A stretch of 5,105 nt of DNA from Nitrospiraceae bacterium (GTDB lineage: Bacteria; Nitrospirota; Nitrospiria; Nitrospirales; Nitrospiraceae), in contig JAICXS010000195.1 of the NCBI GenBank assembly GCA_025934615.1, positions 1-5,105 of the forward strand. Reading direction: 5' to 3'. Below the pieces are notes generated by a model. That model was not told the origin of the DNA and searched no databases. It saw nothing but the letters and a program-made list of their open reading frames with translations. The position numbers were made by a program, and so were the translations under genes. This document shows, one piece after another, positions 1 through 4,772 of the stretch (positions are counted from its first letter, which is position 1; each line of letters starts with the position of its first letter).

Positions 1-1
1 C

Positions 2-832
2 ATCGACGGGGAAGGGACCACCTATAAGGCCTGGACCTTCAACGGTCAGGTGCCTGGACCGGCCGTACGGGTCACCGAAGGCGACACGGTCAAGTTTACA
101 CTGACGAACCCGAGCAGCAATACCTATCCGCATTCGATGGACTTCCATGCCGCGGAAATCGACTTTCTGAAGAACTATCGTGCGGTCAATCCGGGTGAAA
201 CGATCAGCTATACGTTCGTCGCCAAAAAGCCAGGCGTGTTTTTCTATCATTGCGGCGCGCCGCCGATGATTCAACACATTGCCCGCGGCATGTTTGGGGC
301 GATCATCGTCGATCCCGCCAATGCCAAAGCATGGCCGAAGGCCGACCGGGAGTATTTGCTGATCCAATCCGAATTATTTAAAAACCCAGACGACGTGCCG
401 GCCATGTTCGAGCGGAAATTCGAGAATGTAATGTTCAACGGCGGAATCTTCAAATATCACCCCTTCGTCACCGGGGGAGGAAAATTGGATGCAAAGCCCG
501 GCGAGCGCGTGCGCATTTACTTGGTGAATGCCGGCCCGAATGAGTTTTCGGCATTTCACCCGATCGGTGAGATTTGGGACAATGTGTATGAGAGCGGAAA
601 TCCTGCCAATAAATTTACCGGTGTCCAAACCTATGTGGTAGGGCCCGGCAGCGGATCGACATTCGATGTCGTCGTCGAATCGGCCGGCGCATATCCGCTT
701 GTCACACACTCATTGACGGGAGCGCTACGCGGAGCCATTGCCGTGCTCGTCGCTTCTCCGGATGCGAAACCGACTCCCCTCATGCCCATGGTGCCATGGG
801 ATATTCCTGCGAAGCCGGCCATCGCTTACTAA
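2..832 (+). CDS. nirK: Copper-containing nitrite reductase (NirK-like), 5' end missing
   Basis: Likely periplasmic copper nitrite reductase, reducing nitrite to NO. The start and signal peptide lie left of the window; 276 residues are visible and end at TAA 830-832. Counting from the first full codon, domain 1 has PHSMDFHAA with H44 (type-1 Cu), D47 (active-site Asp) and H49 (type-2 Cu). It then has YHCGAPPMIQHIARGM with H83 (type-2) and C84, H92, M97 (type-1). Domain 2 has FHPIGE with H186, matching the second-sphere catalytic His, and THSLTGA with H236, the third type-2 ligand supplied across the trimer interface. Every residue needed for catalysis is therefore present. The C-x7-H spacing of the type-1 loop is one residue shorter than in classical Alcaligenes or Achromobacter enzymes and recalls the Nitrosomonas-type enzyme (from memory). 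A general two-domain multicopper oxidase is the alternative, but the Asp/His pair favours NirK. The HMA-like gene follows 80 bp later on the same strand. Confidence 0.85.
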   Translation: MDGEGTTYKAWTFNGQVPGPAVRVTEGDTVKFTLTNPSSNTYPHSMDFHAAEIDFLKNYRAVNPGETISYTFVAKKPGVFFYHCGAPPMIQHIARGMFGAIIVDPANAKAWPKADREYLLIQSELFKNPDDVPAMFERKFENVMFNGGIFKYHPFVTGGGKLDAKPGERVRIYLVNAGPNEFSAFHPIGEIWDNVYESGNPANKFTGVQTYVVGPGSGSTFDVVVESAGAYPLVTHSLTGALRGAIAVLVASPDAKPTPLMPMVPWDIPAKPAIAY

Positions 833-863
833 GATGGCATCAAAGGCTACGTACCTCACCGTG

Positions 864-909
864 CGCCGGCCGGTCACTTTAAGATCAGCCGGCGTGCCGG
901 TGTCGGCAC
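864..909 (+). promoter_or_regulatory. Two overlapping GC-rich hairpins between nirK and the HMA-like gene
   Basis: Stem 1 pairs CGCCGGC (864-870) with GCCGGCG (888-894) around a 17-nt loop and can extend outward through G-U pairs to 861/897. Stem 2 is a perfect GTGCCG (894-899), GTGT loop, CGGCAC (904-909). They share base 894, so the extended stem 1 and stem 2 exclude each other. No T tract follows, so a classical intrinsic terminator is unlikely. An mRNA-processing or stability element, or a translation-modulating structure just before the next start, fits better. This is inference from base pairing only. Confidence 0.4.
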
Positions 910-912
910 TTC

Positions 913-1290
913 ATGATTAGGTGCTCTGTGCGCTTTATAGCAAGCCTAGCAATCAGTATCATCATTTCTCTTGTGTTTACTTCTGCCGCAGAGGCAGCGG
1001 CTCAACGGGTGGCGCTGATGCTCAGTGGACCATCATGTGAAGACGATCAGAAGGCAATTCGGCAAGACCTCGAAATGATGCATGGCGTCAAAGCTGTGGA
1101 TTTGCTCAGTCTGCGTGGCGTTGCGCTGCTCGACGTCGAAGCAAATACCGCGTCGCTGGATGAACTCACCGCAGCCGTCAGTCGTAAGCATCGGGAGCCG
1201 CGGCAGTGCTTCGCACAGGTCATGGAGTCATGCATTTCCACACCTCAGCATGACTCGAACCTCCTCCATCACGGTATGCCGAGTCCATGA
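913..1290 (+). CDS. Small exported HMA-like (degenerate heavy-metal-associated domain) protein
   Basis: A 125-residue protein with a clear signal peptide: a basic start, a hydrophobic stretch at residues 8-25, and probable cleavage after AEAAA near residue 30. The mature part follows the ferredoxin-like HMA pattern: strand RVALMLSG, loop GPSCEDD, helix QKAIRQDLEMMHGV, strand KAVDLLSL, strand GVALLDVEA, helix SLDELTAAVSR. The usual CxxC metal motif is reduced to one Cys (C42; the second position is Asp). Two further Cys (C99, C107) lie in CFAQVMESC near the end, followed by His at 113, 119 and 120. This could be a copper-binding accessory for the NirK encoded just upstream; that role is inferred from position and fold. 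Start choice is uncertain: ATG 913 has no clear Shine-Dalgarno, whereas GTG 928 has AGG at 919-921 six bases before it and gives a cleaner signal peptide (MRFIASLAIS...). Confidence 0.65.
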   Translation: MIRCSVRFIASLAISIIISLVFTSAAEAAAQRVALMLSGPSCEDDQKAIRQDLEMMHGVKAVDLLSLRGVALLDVEANTASLDELTAAVSRKHREPRQCFAQVMESCISTPQHDSNLLHHGMPSP

Positions 1291-1302
1291 AGCCCGAGCC
1301 GC

Positions 1303-1360
1303 GCTGTACCGAAACAGCTCCAGGCAGTAAAGAGCCAACAGTGGCAGGACCTTTTGCTCT
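1303..1360. other. Weak inverted repeats between convergent HMA-like and cupin genes
   Basis: The 75-bp convergent gap holds GCTGT (1303-1307) with ACAGC (1314-1318) around a 6-nt loop, and AGAGC (1331-1335) with GCTCT (1356-1360) around a 20-nt loop that includes TTTT. Either could help end transcription from one side, but the stems are only 5 bp and no stem is followed by a proper T run. Called only as possible weak terminators. Confidence 0.2.
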
Positions 1361-1365
1361 GTTAG

Positions 1366-1686
1366 TTAGGATGGATTGGGAGCGACAAACACAAGAACTC
1401 TTAGCCGTGCCCTGGTATGATTGACGACGCCATGCTCTTCGCCGGCCGACGCCATGGTGCCCTGCCCCGGTCCCAGTACACGTTCTTCAGTTCCGACCTT
1501 GAAGGTTCCTTGCCCCTCTAAGACGAGATAGACTTTATCTTGCTCACCGTGCACATGCCCCTTTTGCTCCTGGCCCGGCTCAAAACAATACACATCGCAG
1601 AAAAACCTTTCGGTTTGAAAGATCTTATTCTTCTTCATCTTCTCGGCAGTAAATTGCTGATAGTCAGAGAGACTAATGATCTGCAT
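1366..1686 (-). CDS. Small single-domain cupin protein
   Basis: A 106-residue cytoplasmic protein of the cupin_2 type, one conserved beta-barrel with no extra domain. Motif 1 is seen as GHVHGEQDKVYLVLEG (residues 43-58), with metal-ligand candidates H44 and H46. The classical Glu is absent: the equivalent position falls on D50/K51, a known variant in cupins with DKVY. Motif 2 is degenerate but keeps H85 and N89 (AGEEHGVVN). Likely a metal-binding sensor, isomerase or dioxygenase-like protein; the substrate cannot be read from sequence. The ATG start has GGAG (minus strand, 1693-1696) six bases upstream, and TAA stops the same frame directly before the ATG, so the start is firm. It lies 104 bp downstream of the HdrB-like gene on the same strand and may share its transcript. 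The convergent neighbour is the HMA-like gene. Confidence 0.8.
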   Translation of the reverse strand: MQIISLSDYQQFTAEKMKKNKIFQTERFFCDVYCFEPGQEQKGHVHGEQDKVYLVLEGQGTFKVGTEERVLGPGQGTMASAGEEHGVVNHTRARLRVLVFVAPNPS

Positions 1687-1790
1687 TTATGGCTCCGTTT
1701 GGTCCGCTACGTCGGTGAGTCGGTTGATCTGTTGATGAGAGAATCCTTTAGCAGGCGAAACAGACACACTGACATACCCGACTGAACCCT

Positions 1791-2675
1791 TTACCTCGGC
1801 ACCCGTTTCTCAATCTTCCGCACGATCGAATCTACCGGCACCAAATGCCGGGATACGCCCAGCTCTTTCGCCGGGATACCCATTGCCAATCCTAACAGTT
1901 GCGGCAGATGCAGGATAGGGAGGTTGAGAGCGGTGTTGACCGCTCGTCCTGCTCGGTTTTGATAAATGTCGAGGCTCATGTGACAAAGAGGACATGGCGT
2001 CACCATGAAGTCGGCTCCCTCGTCTTTAGCCTCCTTCATATTGTGACCGGCCATAGCCACTGCGATGGCTTCCTTTTCAAGAATAATCGGAAACCCGCAA
2101 CATTTCGTTCGGCCTGCATAGGCCACCGATTCGCCCCCCACGGTTTGGATGACTTTCTCTAGCGACGTGGGATTTTCAGGATCATCAAACCCAAGATCCC
2201 ACGATGGCCTGAGAATATAACATCCATAGAACGGGGCGATTCGGAAATCGCTCAGCGGCACACGGATCTGTTCGCGCACACGATGCAATCCCACTTCACG
2301 GACAACAATCCATAATAAGTGTTTGACGTGGACGGTGCCGCGGTACGCGATCCCTTCCTTCTCAAGGACACGATTGATACGTTCCCGAGTGGCCGGATCT
2401 TTCAGGCGTTTATTGGCCGCCCCCATCACGCCTTGGCACGTCCCGCAAATCGTCATCACATCTAATCCCGCTTGTTCCGCCTGGGCAAACGTTCGGGCAT
2501 TGAGCGCCAGCGCGACATCCGGATCGGCTTCGGAGACGACCCCTGCCCCACAACACGAAGCAGCTTGAAGCTCCATGACTTCAATACCCAGCCGGCCGAT
2601 GATCGCCATGGTCGATTGGTACAGTTCCGGGGTTGCACCTTTCGCCGCGCAACCTGGATAGAGGGCGTATTTCAA
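1791..2675 (-). CDS. CCG-domain iron-sulfur protein, HdrB/SdhE family
   Basis: A 294-residue protein like subunit B of heterodisulfide reductase and the SdhE subunit of some succinate/quinone enzymes. Two complete cysteine-rich CCG motifs are present: C9, C41-C42, C77-x2-C80, and C152, C192-C193, C228-x2-C231. In HdrB these bind non-cubane [4Fe-4S] clusters that act in disulfide reduction or electron transfer. No signal peptide or membrane helix is seen, so it is cytosolic or membrane-attached through a partner. The start is TTG (2673-2675): it gives the family-typical MKYALYPGC, no ATG lies in frame before an upstream stop, and GGAG (2684-2687 on minus) sits 8 bases before it. No HdrA, HdrC, SdhA or SdhB gene is in the window, so its partner and substrate are unknown. 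A small cupin follows on the same strand. Family assignment is strong; the precise role is not. Confidence 0.88.
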   Translation of the reverse strand: MKYALYPGCAAKGATPELYQSTMAIIGRLGIEVMELQAASCCGAGVVSEADPDVALALNARTFAQAEQAGLDVMTICGTCQGVMGAANKRLKDPATRERINRVLEKEGIAYRGTVHVKHLLWIVVREVGLHRVREQIRVPLSDFRIAPFYGCYILRPSWDLGFDDPENPTSLEKVIQTVGGESVAYAGRTKCCGFPIILEKEAIAVAMAGHNMKEAKDEGADFMVTPCPLCHMSLDIYQNRAGRAVNTALNLPILHLPQLLGLAMGIPAKELGVSRHLVPVDSIVRKIEKRVPR

Positions 2676-2683
2676 GAACCTAT

Positions 2684-2687
2684 CTCC
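2684..2687 (-). promoter_or_regulatory. Ribosome binding site deciding the TTG start of the HdrB-like gene
   Basis: The minus strand reads GGAG followed by 8 bases and then TTG. With the in-frame TGA at 2703-2705 and no ATG or GTG between, this fixes the translation start at the TTG. Confidence 0.6.
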
Positions 2688-2709
2688 GTTTCCTTGTATT
2701 TCTCACAGT

Positions 2710-2715
2710 ATCATA
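2710..2715 (-). promoter_or_regulatory. Possible -10 box for the HdrB-like gene
   Basis: The minus strand reads TATGAT (5 of 6 to TATAAT) 34 bp before the TTG start. No convincing -35 hexamer stands at 16-18 bp; a T-rich ATTTTT lies at about that distance. Reported as a weak candidate only. Confidence 0.25.
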
Positions 2716-2836
2716 GCGGCGCGTGCATTCACAAAAATTCCCCACATCTGCGTTGAGAAAGGGGCATAGTGGATGAGAAAAGCTTGGGCGGAAGTACCAA
2801 CTGGACGGCAGCACAATCAGCTATCGTGGCAGACCG

Positions 2837-2917
2837 CTATTGGAGCGCCTCATGCACCGTCAGAATGTGAACCTGACCGTGGCGAATCCGGCCAAACACG
2901 GTCGCGTCCCGGTTCAT
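2837..2917 (-). CDS. Possible 26-residue ORF downstream of the ABM gene
   Basis: This ATG ORF begins 24 bases after the ABM stop on the same strand and ends at TAG. It reads MNRDATVFGRIRHGQ followed by VHILTVHEALQ, with natural-looking composition. A weak GGTG lies 7 bases before the ATG. The opposite strand is also open here, so this may be a chance frame or a leftover of a longer gene. No family is recognised. Confidence 0.2.
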   Translation of the reverse strand: MNRDATVFGRIRHGQVHILTVHEALQ

Positions 2918-2941
2918 TCGTTCACCGGACGTTGTGAACCG
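2910..2941 (-). terminator. Inverted repeats directly after the ABM gene, possible transcription end
   Basis: CGGTTCA (2910-2916) pairs with TGAACCG (2935-2941). Alternatively GTTCAC (2920-2925) pairs with GTGAAC (2934-2939) around an 8-nt loop. The structures begin next to the ABM stop codon, where a terminator would be expected, but no T run follows on the minus strand. It may be a transcript-end or stability hairpin rather than a true intrinsic terminator. Confidence 0.3.
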
Positions 2942-3262
2942 TTAGAGCCGGCCCTTTTCGGAGTGGCCTTCCGGCAACAACTCATACAACGTAATGTCCG
3001 GTGGTTCCGACAGCAGCTCGGGAACTTGTTTTAAAAGCGCTTGTACATGCGCCGTCCCGAAATGCTGATCGACGGCCTCTTTTGACGTCCAGTGTTCGAC
3101 CGTTATAAAGATGCGGGGATCGAGCAATGAACGATGGACCGCATACCGAATGCAACCTGCTTCTTGATGCGTCGGAACGACGACGGCTCGCATGGCTTGC
3201 TCCAATTCCGCCTCTCGTCCCGGCTTTGCTTTCGCTCGCGCCACTACTGTCAGTCCACTCAT
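2942..3262 (-). CDS. Antibiotic biosynthesis monooxygenase (ABM/YgiN-like) domain protein
   Basis: A 106-residue single-domain protein of the dimeric ferredoxin-like ABM superfamily, about the length of quinol monooxygenase YgiN. Family hallmarks in order: strand LTVVARAKAKPGRE (residues 4-17), a helix, then EAGCIRYAVHRSLLDPRIF (34-52), then the ITVEHWTSKEAVDQHFGTAH block (53-72) with the conserved E56-x-W58 and H67/H72. Members act without cofactor on quinols or polyketides, or remove reactive aldehydes; the substrate here is unknown. Likely cytoplasmic. ATG is preceded by GAGGAG (3266-3271), only 3 bases from the start, which is short but workable. A sigma70-like promoter lies just upstream, so the gene is probably transcribed alone. 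The HdrB-like gene is 266 bp downstream and looks independent. Confidence 0.85.
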   Translation of the reverse strand: MSGLTVVARAKAKPGREAELEQAMRAVVVPTHQEAGCIRYAVHRSLLDPRIFITVEHWTSKEAVDQHFGTAHVQALLKQVPELLSEPPDITLYELLPEGHSEKGRL

Positions 3263-3300
3263 AGTCTCCTCATGTCATTGTGCAGTAGGCAGGAGCGGGG

Positions 3301-3329
3301 AGTATATCGTCTCATGAATCGGAAGTCAC
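3301..3329 (-). promoter_or_regulatory. Sigma70-type promoter for the ABM gene
   Basis: On the minus strand GTGACT (3324-3329, 4 of 6 to TTGACA) is followed after exactly 17 bp by TATACT (3301-3306, 5 of 6 to TATAAT). Transcription would start near 3294, giving a leader of about 32 nt that contains the GAGGAG ribosome site. Confidence 0.5.
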
Positions 3330-3545
3330 CGCCGGCACACGCTCTCCCGGCAAAGATTCGAACGCGCATCGCCAACGTAAGAGTTCATCTTATGCTGTGT
3401 GATCAATCTGCCCATTCCGTTACATCGTAGTCCTGAGATGGCCCTTCGCCCTGCCATGCCAGCGTTGCTCTACAAACAGGAGGTCAATAGTTCGAGTGAG
3501 AAAAGTCTATGGGCGCGGTTTGACTTGAACCAAGTGGACACATGA

Positions 3546-3641
3546 CCCAAAACCTACAAGCAGTTTTTCGTCCTTGCTTCGAAGAGGGCCTCCGGCAGAA
3601 TCGAGGACTATGCGCGCGGCGTCTTAAGCACCCGAAAGGGA
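3546..3641 (+). pseudogene. Possible fragment of a transposase N-terminus (IS701-like)
   Basis: Frame 3 reads QFFVLASKRASGR then IEDYARGVLSTRKG at 3561-3641. The pattern 'aromatic, R-x2-DY-x-RG-hydrophobic-L-S, RK' resembles the start of IS701-type DDE transposases, which typically run RYVRGLL...ERK. There is no start codon in this frame after the TGA at 3543-3545. An ATG at 3542 opens a different frame that reads MTQNLQ before diverging, as if a one-base shift near the T run at 3564-3568 had split the gene. Similarity stops after RKG, and no DDE region or inverted-repeat ends are visible. Recognised from memory only; it may be coincidental. Confidence 0.3.
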
Positions 3642-3666
3642 CCTCTGAGCAGACACACCTTTGGCT

Positions 3667-4155
3667 TCACCGTTCGTCGGTCTGATTTCCTTCACGCGCC
3701 ACCTCGGCCTGTCCCCACGTCTCCTCATACTTGAGGGCAAGCATCTGAAAATCGGTGGCCTTGGTCTCTGCTTCAATCAAGCGATGGATGAGATCCGATG
3801 CGTGCAACAGCCGCAAAATCTGTTCGCGATCAGGGTATGTCTTCGCTCCCTTGGCCGCGCGCAGATAGTCCTTATCATACCGTCGGAGTGTTTTGACCAA
3901 GTCACCCAGGTCTTTCCGCACGAGAAGAACTTTGCCGGAATCGATGCGTTGACCGACTTTCCGCGCTTCGCGTATCTCGGCAACCAACGCCCTCACCTTC
4001 GGCTTGAATTCTTCATAGTTGGAAACGATAGTACTGAGTGTGACGCTATTGGCCGCAGCCGTCGCAGCAGCCACAGGCGACAGCGGATGAATGATGGACA
4101 GAAACGACAGCAATAGGCTAAACGCCACGAGCCTCGCACTCGTCGACATGGTCAT
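3667..4155 (-). CDS. Exported helical protein of unknown function
   Basis: A 162-residue protein with a strong signal peptide: basic R8, hydrophobic residues 9-22, and cleavage likely after SPVAAA (near 31) or AAA at 33-35. The mature 127 or so residues are almost entirely predicted helix, rich in Lys, Arg, Glu and Leu, with no Cys and no known motif (for example NYEEFKPKVRALVAEI and LVRKDLGDLVKTLRR). It is probably a small soluble periplasmic bundle. I do not recognise the family and assign no function. ATG 4153-4155 is chosen because AAGGG lies about 10 bases before it; a second ATG two codons later is possible. It follows another small exported gene by 79 bp on the same strand, so the two are likely co-transcribed. 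Confidence 0.7.
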   Translation of the reverse strand: MTMSTSARLVAFSLLLSFLSIIHPLSPVAAATAAANSVTLSTIVSNYEEFKPKVRALVAEIREARKVGQRIDSGKVLLVRKDLGDLVKTLRRYDKDYLRAAKGAKTYPDREQILRLLHASDLIHRLIEAETKATDFQMLALKYEETWGQAEVAREGNQTDER

Positions 4156-4234
4156 ATGTTCAAGACCCTTGTATGGAGTGTTCTATGTAGATTGATCCCG
4201 CTGCTTGGAGACACGGCTGTAGAGCAGTCAACCC

Positions 4235-4507
4235 TTATCGGGCTTTGAGCAGGTCCATCGCTTTATCAATGTGGCCTTTTCCCACTTCCACTTGAGCCTG
4301 ATGCGCTATCCCGGCGTCCTTATTCTTCAACGCATCGGCAAGCGACCGCAGTTGTTGAGCTTCCTTGTAATGACCATTGTTGGACTGTACTTGCGCATCA
4401 TGCCGTAACCGCTGAGCAAAATCATGTTCGGCGTCGGCAGTTCCTACCATCGAAGCAAACAGGACCATAGAGACTGAGAGCACAATCCACTTAACGGATA
4501 TCCACAT
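4235..4507 (-). CDS. Small exported helical (TPR-like) protein of unknown function
   Basis: A 90-residue protein. The signal peptide spans residues 1-26 (K6, a hydrophobic core 7-22, cleavage after TADA before EHDF). The mature 64 residues form helix pairs, with HYKEAQQLRSLADAL and HIDKAMDLLKAR recalling tetratricopeptide-type A/B helices, though too short for a confident TPR call. No Cys and no catalytic motif. The start is placed at ATG 4505-4507, not the in-frame ATG at 4517-4519, because GGAGGAGG (4510-4517 on minus) lies between them and is an excellent ribosome site for the inner ATG, while the outer one has none. It is the first gene of a probable two-gene unit with the 162-residue exported protein. 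A sigma54-like promoter lies about 45 bp upstream. Function unknown; a carrier or stress-type periplasmic protein is only a guess. Confidence 0.7.
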   Translation of the reverse strand: MWISVKWIVLSVSMVLFASMVGTADAEHDFAQRLRHDAQVQSNNGHYKEAQQLRSLADALKNKDAGIAHQAQVEVGKGHIDKAMDLLKAR

Positions 4508-4509
4508 AA

Positions 4510-4517
4510 CCTCCTCC
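4510..4517 (-). promoter_or_regulatory. Strong ribosome binding site choosing the inner ATG
   Basis: The minus strand reads GGAGGAGG-TT-ATG. The first GGAGG is five bases from the ATG at 4507, ideal spacing, so translation almost surely begins there and the upstream ATG at 4519 is not used. Confidence 0.65.
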
Positions 4518-4548
4518 ATTACGATGAGCAGCGAGGCCTACCTAGGGA

Positions 4549-4564
4549 AGCACCCTGTGTGCCA
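4549..4564 (-). promoter_or_regulatory. Sigma54 (-24/-12) promoter-like element
   Basis: The minus strand reads TGGCACACAGGGTGCT. Against the RpoN consensus TGGCACG-N4-TTGCW the -24 block TGGCAC is complete and the invariant GG and GC are spaced exactly as required. The -12 block is GTGCT, one mismatch to TTGCW. Predicted initiation is near 4538, giving a leader of about 31 nt that carries the GGAGGAGG site. It would drive the exported-protein pair through an activator ATPase that is not in this window. Confidence 0.5.
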
Positions 4565-4592
4565 AGGTGAATCAGGATGATTTATTAGGGTT

Positions 4593-4608
4593 ATTTCTAC
4601 GAAGAAAT
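4593..4608. promoter_or_regulatory. Perfect palindrome upstream of the sigma54-like element
   Basis: ATTTCT-ACGA-AGAAAT is a perfect 6-bp inverted repeat with a 4-bp centre, about 60 bp upstream of the predicted start site of the exported pair. It could be an operator or activator site. A small hairpin is the alternative; no T run makes it a terminator. Confidence 0.35.
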
Positions 4609-4738
4609 GGGAACGGCATCGTGAGCGTCAACTTCTCCGTCACCCATTCCAGGAGACACCTGAAGAAAAGCCGCGACCTATTGTAACAAATGCTCACTGA
4701 AGTATTGTGTGACCGGGCTGCGCACTGTCCATTTTCGT

Positions 4739-4766
4739 TGACAGAGACGAGACGCACATTCTGTCA
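4739..4766 (-). terminator. Inverted repeat downstream of rtcB, possible weak terminator
   Basis: TGACAGA (4739-4745) and TCTGTCA (4760-4766) form a perfect 7-bp inverted repeat around 14 bases, starting 6 bases after the rtcB stop. It is in the right place to end rtcB transcription, but the arms are AT-rich and no T tract follows, so the call is tentative. Confidence 0.3.
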
Positions 4767-4772
4767 CGTTGT

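Larger units (their letters stand above)
3263..3666. other. Gene-poor stretch between the ABM gene and the exported-protein pair
   Basis: These 404 bases hold the ABM promoter on the left and a possible transposase remnant on the right. Two short open frames lie between: a 35-residue ATG frame on plus at 3438-3545, whose TGA overlaps an ATG at 3542; and a minus frame at 3403-3483 without a start codon that ends in GPSQDYDVTEWAD before TGA. Neither has a convincing ribosome site. The composition suggests decayed coding DNA rather than a designed regulatory region. No tRNA, attachment site or direct repeat was recognised. Confidence 0.5.

Noticed and set aside
374..709. 111-codon minus-strand open frame inside nirK
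   Set aside because: Lies wholly antisense to a gene with intact copper ligands; no ribosome site or recognisable domain.
1540..1785. 81-codon plus-strand frame across the cupin start
   Set aside because: Antisense to the cupin motif region and lacks start signals.
1690..1791. Natural-looking minus-strand peptide (SPAKGFSHQQINRL...) ending directly before the cupin ATG
   Set aside because: Only a GTG without a Shine-Dalgarno could start it and it is about 26 residues; most likely a chance open frame between the HdrB-like gene and the cupin.
2840..3034. 64-codon plus-strand frame from TTG
   Set aside because: Its second half is antisense to the ABM gene and there is no ribosome site; the first half is discussed as part of the intergenic finding.
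3351..3380. tRNA T-loop-like GATTCGAAC on the minus strand
   Set aside because: Flanking bases do not form a T stem and no acceptor or anticodon arm can be folded.
3661..4116. 151-codon plus-strand open frame
   Set aside because: Antisense shadow of the 162-residue exported protein, which has a signal peptide and ribosome site.
4572..4757. 61-codon minus-strand frame from GTG between rtcB and the exported gene
   Set aside because: No ribosome site, odd residue composition, and it overlaps the palindrome and the rtcB-end inverted repeat.
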